Shown piece by piece: positions 59,914 to 64,000 of a DNA stretch of 64,000 nt (the stretch's first letter is position 1; each line of letters opens with the position of its first letter). The DNA comes from CAVPTL01 sp963729195 (GTDB lineage Bacteria; Actinomycetota; Thermoleophilia; Gaiellales; JAICJC01). The notes under the pieces are model-generated. The model did no database searches, was not told the origin of the DNA, and was given only the letters and a program-made list of their open reading frames with translations. The position numbers were made by a program, and so were the translations under genes. The DNA is taken from the NCBI GenBank assembly GCA_963729195.1, contig CAVSNF010000022.1, forward strand, positions 1 through 64,000. Direction: 5' to 3'.

Positions 59914-60395
59914 GCAAACCGGGGATTGCCCGCATCCCGAGCGCTGACGACGGGGTCGGAGTCCAGCCAGGGCAGCGCCAGGGTGGGGTCGTTCCAGGCC
60001 ACGCCCTGCTCGTCGGCCGGGTCGTACTCGCTCGTGACCCAGTAGATCAGGTCGATCTGCTCCAGCGCCAGATACCCGTGGGCGACGCCGCTGGGGATGT
60101 AGATGCTGGTCGGCACCTCGGCGTCCAGCACATGCGTCTCCACCGCCGGTGCGCGATCGCGGTCGCGCAGGTCAACCAGCCCCACCTGCGCGCGGCCGCT
60201 GACCAGATACCACAGGTCGGCCTGGTGCTGGTGGTAATGCAGCCCGCGCAACACCCCCGGCGACGATCGCGAGTGGTTGGACTGGGCGAACAGCGCGGGC
60301 ATCGCGGAGGCCCGGTAGATCTCGGCAAACTGGCCGCGCTCGTCGCCGTGCACGGTCGGGGTTGAGATGATCACCCCGGGGATCTCAGTCGGCAT
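59886..60395 (-). CDS. rmlC: dTDP-4-dehydrorhamnose 3,5-epimerase
   Basis: A 169-residue cupin enzyme that epimerises dTDP-4-keto-6-deoxyglucose. It has FAEIYRASAMPALFAQSNHS, the catalytic His in VLRGLHYHQ, VGLVDLRDRD, SIYIPSGVAHGYLALE and the Tyr/Asp region IYWVTSEYDPADEQG. Length matches the family. ATG 60395 overlaps the end of rmlB by 11 bp; the long minus-strand frame in front of it is the shadow of rmlB. It belongs to the rmlB-rmlC-rmlD-rmlA series behind the glycosyltransferase. Confidence 0.93.
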   Translation of the reverse strand: MPTEIPGVIISTPTVHGDERGQFAEIYRASAMPALFAQSNHSRSSPGVLRGLHYHQHQADLWYLVSGRAQVGLVDLRDRDRAPAVETHVLDAEVPTSIYIPSGVAHGYLALEQIDLIYWVTSEYDPADEQGVAWNDPTLALPWLDSDPVVSARDAGNPRFAWDLIPSFA

Positions 60396-61377
60396 ACAGC
60401 GCCTCAGCGTCATCCACCAGCGTCGACCACCACGCCTCGTGAGCCCGATACCAGGACACCGTCTCGGCCAGCGCCTGAGGCACCGTCCACTTGGGCGTCC
60501 ACCCCAAAGCCGTAATCCGCGAGCTGTCGACGGCATACCGGCGATCATGCTGGGGCCGGTCGTAGTGCGACAGGTAGACGGCGTCGGCGTCCAGCCCGGC
60601 CGCCGAGGCGACCATGCGAGCGATCTCGAGATTGGGAGTTCCGCCACCCACCGGACCGAGGTTATACACCCCACCCCGCTCCCCCCGCTCGGCCAGCAGC
60701 CGCAGGCCCGAAACCGCGTCGGCCACGTACATCCAGTCTCGCACCTGCATTCCGTCGCCCCACACCGGCAGGCGCTCGCCGCGCAGCGCACGCGTGATCC
60801 ACCGCGGCACCGCCTTCTCGGGATGCTGCCAGGGGCCGATGCAGTTGGTGGGCCGGGCGACCACCACATCCAGCGTGTCACTGAAGCTCTGGGCGAGATC
60901 GTCGGCCAGCGCCTTGGAGCGCGCATACGCGCTGGAGGCCTCGCCCTCGCCGGGCTGCTTCTGGTCTTCCCGAAACGGCTCGTCCGGGCAGGGGCCGTAG
61001 ACCTCGTCGGTGGACATGTGCACCACCCGTGGCACTCCCGCCGATACGGCCGCCTGCAGCACCCGCCTGGTGCCTTCGACATTGGCGTGGAAGAACACCT
61101 CGGCCGCGCCCTCACTGCGGGTCACGTGCGTCTCGGCGGCGAGGTGAAAGACCAGCGGCGGCCGCTCGGCGGCGATCACCCCGGTCAGCGCGGGATCGCC
61201 CACATCCATCACCACCGTCTCGACCGCATCGGCCGGCACCTCGCTCAGCCGCCGCGGATCGCCGGCGTAGGTGTCCAGGTCGATGTTGAGCACCTGCACG
61301 CCGTCCTCCCACAGCGTCCGCACCAGCTCCGAGCCGATGAAGCCGAGACCGCCGGTGACCACCACCCGGCCGCTCAC
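60385..61377 (-). CDS. rmlB: dTDP-glucose 4,6-dehydratase
   Basis: A 330-residue extended SDR enzyme that makes dTDP-4-keto-6-deoxyglucose. VVVTGGLGFIGSELVR binds NAD; MSTDEVYGPC carries the TDE catalytic triplet; Tyr/Lys are in AYARSK; RDWMYVADA and the RPQHDRRYAVDSSRI C-terminal motif fit the family. GTG 61377 overlaps the glycosyltransferase stop by 4 bp. It provides the intermediate for RmlC and RmlD in the same operon. Confidence 0.94.
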   Translation of the reverse strand: MSGRVVVTGGLGFIGSELVRTLWEDGVQVLNIDLDTYAGDPRRLSEVPADAVETVVMDVGDPALTGVIAAERPPLVFHLAAETHVTRSEGAAEVFFHANVEGTRRVLQAAVSAGVPRVVHMSTDEVYGPCPDEPFREDQKQPGEGEASSAYARSKALADDLAQSFSDTLDVVVARPTNCIGPWQHPEKAVPRWITRALRGERLPVWGDGMQVRDWMYVADAVSGLRLLAERGERGGVYNLGPVGGGTPNLEIARMVASAAGLDADAVYLSHYDRPQHDRRYAVDSSRITALGWTPKWTVPQALAETVSWYRAHEAWWSTLVDDAEALYAD

Positions 61378-62303
61378 GCGATCGCCCCGTTGCGCTCCGC
61401 CGCGGTGTCCTCGATCGCCGGCCTGGCGTCCGGATGCAGCGAGGCCCGCACGTGAGCGGCGAACCGCGCGCGCTCCTCGGGTGGCCGGCGCATCAGCTTG
61501 GAGGCCGCGATCCGGCCGACGAACATGCCCGCGGTGATGGTCTGGACTGCCCGCTCGGCACCTGCGCCGTGATGTTTTCGGGTGTACAGGCCGCGGCTGC
61601 GGGCGTGCTGGTAGATACGCCGCTCCTGCACCCCCGAACTCGACCCGTACTCGTGGTGGGTGACACCCGCCGGCGGGAAGAATGCGATCTGGTACCCGTG
61701 GTCACGCAGCCGCCGGCACAGATCGACATCCTCGCAGTACATGTAGAAGTCCTGATCGAAGCCGCCCAGCTCGCGAAAGGCGGAGGCCCGGATCATCATG
61801 GCGGCGCCGTGCACCCAGTCGACCGAGCGGATCGCCTCGCCGCCGGACTCGACCCACCCGGCCCGCTGCAGCGTGACCGCTCCTAACGCGACTCTCGCAG
61901 GCGTGGGGAAGTGAAACGCCGACGGCTGGATCCGTCCGTCCGGATATCGCAGCCGCGGCCCGGCACAGCCCACGGTGGGATTCTGGTCGAGGAACCGCAC
62001 CAGCCGGTCGAGGCACTCGGGGTCGAGCTCGGTGTCGTCGTTGAGCACGAACAGGTAGCGCCCGTCCGCCTCCCCCAGCAACGCCCGGTTGTGGTTCTCG
62101 CCGAAACCCTGCATGCGGGTGTTACGGATCCACACGACCTCGCCCTGCGCGGCCGTCAGCCGATCCAGCGAGCCCCCCGCGCGGTTATCCACCACCACGA
62201 TCTGGACCGTGATCTCACGGGCGGCGCGCGGAATCGACGCGAGGCACGCGGCAAGCAAGTCGGCGTCGCCGCCGGAGACGATCGAGATGGTGACGTCGGT
62301 CAC
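61374..62303 (-). CDS. GT2-family glycosyltransferase, probable rhamnosyltransferase
   Basis: A 309-residue GT-A glycosyltransferase from GTG 62303. The opening ISIVSGGDADLLAACLASIP and VVVDNRAGGS are typical, the DxD-like motif is LNDDTELDPE, and the acceptor region has VHGAAMMIRASAFRELGGFD and YMYCEDVDLCRRLRDHGY. It resembles WbbL-type rhamnosyltransferases. It is the first gene of the rhamnose operon, which suggests it uses the dTDP-L-rhamnose made by the following genes, perhaps for cell-wall linkage or a surface glycan. The longer upstream frame is the shadow of the HIT gene. Confidence 0.88.
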   Translation of the reverse strand: MTDVTISIVSGGDADLLAACLASIPRAAREITVQIVVVDNRAGGSLDRLTAAQGEVVWIRNTRMQGFGENHNRALLGEADGRYLFVLNDDTELDPECLDRLVRFLDQNPTVGCAGPRLRYPDGRIQPSAFHFPTPARVALGAVTLQRAGWVESGGEAIRSVDWVHGAAMMIRASAFRELGGFDQDFYMYCEDVDLCRRLRDHGYQIAFFPPAGVTHHEYGSSSGVQERRIYQHARSRGLYTRKHHGAGAERAVQTITAGMFVGRIAASKLMRRPPEERARFAAHVRASLHPDARPAIEDTAAERNGAIA

Positions 62304-62340
62304 CCCCGCAGGATAGTTGCGGGTGTGCGAAATTGGCCCC

Positions 62341-62751
62341 ATGCAGGATTGCCTGTTCTGCCGGATCATCGCGGGGGAGCTGCCCTCCACCAAGGTGCAC
62401 GAGGATGCGCTCACGATCGCGATCATGGACATCTTCCCGGCCACGGCAGGGCACGTGCTGGTGATCCCCCGCGCCCACGCCACCGACATCCACGACGTCT
62501 CCGAGTTCGACCTGGCGGCGTGCGCCTCGGTGGCCAAGCAGCTGGCGGGGCTGGCCGTCGCCAACCTGAACGCCAACGGCGTCACCATCATGCAGTCAAA
62601 CGGAGCGGCCGCCTGGCAGACGGTGTTCCACTACCACGTGCATGTGATTCCGCGGTATGACGGCGATCCGCTGGTGCTGCCGTGGACGCCCGGCCCGCAG
62701 GCCGATGCCGGTGAGCTCCTGCGAATAAGTAAATCTTATTCGCAACATTAG
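62341..62751 (+). CDS. HIT-family nucleotide hydrolase/transferase
   Basis: A 136-residue histidine triad protein. CLFCRIIAGELPS is the usual N-terminus (with a CxxC zinc pair), FPATAGHVLVIPRAH follows, and the active HxHxH is in FHYHVHVIPRY. It cleaves AMP or other nucleotide monophosphate esters or phosphoramidates. The C-terminal tail RISKSYSQH is unusual because a perfect palindrome (62721-62743) lies in the last codons. It is divergent from the glycosyltransferase and ends 73 bp before the ComA-like gene. Confidence 0.9.
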   Translation: MQDCLFCRIIAGELPSTKVHEDALTIAIMDIFPATAGHVLVIPRAHATDIHDVSEFDLAACASVAKQLAGLAVANLNANGVTIMQSNGAAAWQTVFHYHVHVIPRYDGDPLVLPWTPGPQADAGELLRISKSYSQH

Positions 62752-62768
62752 CTAGCCTTTTGTAGTAT
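62721..62768 (+). promoter_or_regulatory. Perfect palindrome and promoter of the ComA-cysH operon
   Basis: GCGAATAAG-TAAAT-CTTATTCGC (62721-62743) has two perfect 9-base arms. It overlaps a possible -35 (TTCGCA, 62739-62744), with TAGTAT (62763-62768) as the -10. It lies inside the 3' end of the HIT gene. An Rrf2- or GntR-like dimer that controls the sulfur genes in response to a thiol or sulfonate is the likely reader; the identity is a guess. Confidence 0.55.
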
Positions 62769-62824
62769 GCGGTCTGAGCGGCCCCCCGTCGCTCCTCGAA
62801 ACCGCGCTTGGAGGGCATACCGTC

Positions 62825-63604
62825 ATGGTCGAAGAGTTTCTCGGACTGCCGATGCGACCGGCCAAGCCACGCGAGCGCGGCTGGACGCACGTGATCGACA
62901 AGGGCATGACCCTGGTCGAGGTCGCCGGCATGATCGAAACCGCAGGCGACTACGTCGATATCGTCAAACTGGGCTGGGGTACGTCCTATGTGACCCCCAA
63001 CCTGACCGAGAAGATTTCGCTCTACCAGGCACACGGGATCCCGGTCATGTGCGGCGGGACGCTGCTGGAAGCGGCGATCGCCCGCGGACGGGTCGAGGAG
63101 TTCCGGCGCTGGACAACCCAGAACGGCTTCACCCACGTGGAGGTCTCGGACGGCACGATCGAGCTGGAGCGCGAGTCGAAGCTGGAGTTGATCTCGGCGC
63201 TGGCGCAGGACTTCGTGGTGCTGAGCGAGGTGGGTTCCAAGGATGTCGAGTGTGTGTACGCGCCGTACCAGTGGGTGCTGTGGATCAAGGAAGAGATCGA
63301 AGCGGGCGCCGTCAAGGTGATCACGGAGGCGCGTGAGGGCGGCACCGCCGGCATCTTCCGCGGCACCGGCGAGGTGCGCAGCGGGCTGATCGACGAGATC
63401 CTGCACTCGATCTCGGCCGACAAGCTGCTGTTCGAAGCGCCCCAGAAGGATCAGCAGGCGTGGTTCATCCGCCATCTCGGCCCCGACGTCAATCTCGGCA
63501 ACATCCCCCACGACGAGGTGATTCCGCTCGAGACGCTGCGGCTGGGCCTGCGCTCCGACACGATGGCCGACCTGATTCTGAAGGATTTGCCGACCCGCTC
63601 ATGA
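62825..63604 (+). CDS. Phosphosulfolactate synthase (ComA)-like protein
   Basis: A 259-residue TIM-barrel protein of the ComA family. It has RGWTHVIDKGMTL, DYVDIVKLGWGTSYV, MCGGTLLEAAIARG, HVEVSDGTIEL and SEVGSKD. In methanogens ComA adds sulfite to phosphoenolpyruvate to form phosphosulfolactate for coenzyme M. Bacterial homologues exist whose product may be a sulfonate or another sulfite adduct. Here it overlaps cysH by 4 bp, so its substrate may be the sulfite made by CysH. GGAGGG precedes the ATG. The function in actinobacteria is not settled. Confidence 0.87.
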   Translation: MVEEFLGLPMRPAKPRERGWTHVIDKGMTLVEVAGMIETAGDYVDIVKLGWGTSYVTPNLTEKISLYQAHGIPVMCGGTLLEAAIARGRVEEFRRWTTQNGFTHVEVSDGTIELERESKLELISALAQDFVVLSEVGSKDVECVYAPYQWVLWIKEEIEAGAVKVITEAREGGTAGIFRGTGEVRSGLIDEILHSISADKLLFEAPQKDQQAWFIRHLGPDVNLGNIPHDEVIPLETLRLGLRSDTMADLILKDLPTRS

Positions 63605-64000
63605 GCAGCACGCTTCCGATCACTCCCGCAGAAGCCGTCGCGCTGGCCGACGAGCTCGAGTCGCAGTCGGCCGAGCGGGTGCTCGAACGGGCAGCCGAGC
63701 TGTTCGGCGAGCGGATCCTGCTGACCTGCTCCTGGCAGAAGCAGAGTTCCGTGCTGGTGCACATGATTTCGGAGGTCGCGCCGGGCATGCGCGTGGTCGA
63801 ATTCGACACCGGTCTGCTGTTCCCCGAGACGTACGATGTGCGAGATCGGCTGATCTCCCGTTACCCGATCAACTTTGAGAGGATTGAACCTCAGCTGACC
63901 GTCGCCGAGCAGGCGGTTGAGCACGGAGATCGGCTCTGGGAGCGGGATCCCGATGCCTGCTGCGGCATCCGGAAGGTGGCTCCGCTGGAGCAGGCGTTGG
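63601..64000 (+). CDS. cysH: Phosphoadenylyl/adenylyl-sulfate reductase CysH, N-terminal part (cut by window edge)
   Basis: An assimilatory APS/PAPS reductase, which reduces the activated sulfate to sulfite. The first 133 residues are visible: the PP-loop-like ILLTCSWQKQSSVLVHMI, VEFDTGLLFPETYDVRDRL and DACCGIRKVAPLEQA, where the CC pair belongs to the [4Fe-4S] site of the bacterial adenylyl-sulfate (APS) type. The rest of the cluster motif and the redox Cys lie outside the window. The start ATG 63601 overlaps the ComA-like stop by 4 bp. The gene is probably co-regulated by the palindrome at 62721. Confidence 0.93.
   Translation, partial: MSSTLPITPAEAVALADELESQSAERVLERAAELFGERILLTCSWQKQSSVLVHMISEVAPGMRVVEFDTGLLFPETYDVRDRLISRYPINFERIEPQLTVAEQAVEHGDRLWERDPDACCGIRKVAPLEQAL

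Noticed and set aside
59886..61115. A 409-codon minus-strand frame upstream of and including rmlC
   Set aside because: Only the last 169 codons encode RmlC; the rest is the shadow of rmlB in another frame, with Arg/Pro-rich nonsense.
62770..62824. A riboswitch before the ComA-cysH operon
   Set aside because: The 5' region is about 55 bases, with only short GC pairings and no recognisable SAM or other aptamer core.

Overview
The window is GC-rich and gene-dense, with long runs of genes coupled by 4-bp ATGA/GTGA overlaps, GTG/TTG starts and several near-leaderless promoters. An MmpL-type exporter, a short RmlA, PadR/HAAS and UTRA-GntR regulators, and a ComA-CysH pair all suit an actinomycete. 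The Thermoleophilia (Solirubrobacter/Conexibacter-like) are a plausible home, but this is inference from style and gene content; no rRNA or housekeeping marker is present.

Positions 1-38,450 form a large carbohydrate, sugar-acid and small-molecule catabolic island. Parts: (i) a LacI-controlled divergent locus (1-8,830) with a sugar isomerase, three SDR dehydrogenases, two enolase-superfamily acid-sugar dehydratases (one rhamnonate-dehydratase-like), a DapA-family dehydratase/aldolase and a metal-less beta-lactamase-fold protein; (ii) an APC permease, metallophosphoesterase, SDR and esterase (8,830-13,610); (iii) DhaK/DhaL facing an AraD-type epimerase (15,280-17,760), then a CocE-type hydrolase, an SDR and a phosphotriesterase-like lactonase; (iv) a creatinase-like protein, class III aminotransferase and cyclase-family hydrolase, divergent from a GntR-P450 pair, followed by a second GntR; (v) a DeoR-TIM-RpiB trio with the order of erythritol (eryR-eryH-eryI) modules; (vi) a long plus-strand operon of APC permease, two SDRs, a D-threonine-aldolase-like protein, a VOC protein, a 2-hydroxyacid dehydrogenase, an LsrK-like kinase and a RhaD-like aldolase. 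The layout suggests uptake, oxidation, phosphorylation, isomerisation and aldol cleavage of polyols or branched/short sugars and their acids.

Positions 38,465-43,730 hold a four-gene phosphorelay on the minus strand: HPt, response regulator-adenylyl cyclase, periplasmic binding lipoprotein and hybrid histidine kinase. Positions 43,800-57,000 hold PadR/HAAS genes, a 32-aa membrane peptide, an Ntn hydrolase, two MFS exporters with ArsR/MarR regulators, a two-ATPase/two-permease ABC-2 cluster, a MarR-MmpL operon and a PilZ protein. Positions 57,000-62,300 hold a lipoprotein metallopeptidase and a dTDP-L-rhamnose/rhamnosyltransferase operon. The right end carries a HIT protein and a phosphosulfolactate-synthase-like/CysH sulfur operon.

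Two features cut across the window. Nine copies of a near-perfect palindrome sit mostly at gene 3' ends and supply stop codons to both flanking genes; two pairs form matching doublets. Eleven genes carry at least 15 single-base insertions (no deletions) that break otherwise well-conserved frames, which looks more like residual sequencing error than real decay. No tRNA, rRNA, CRISPR array, insertion sequence or prophage was seen. No gene-free stretch exceeds 300 bases.
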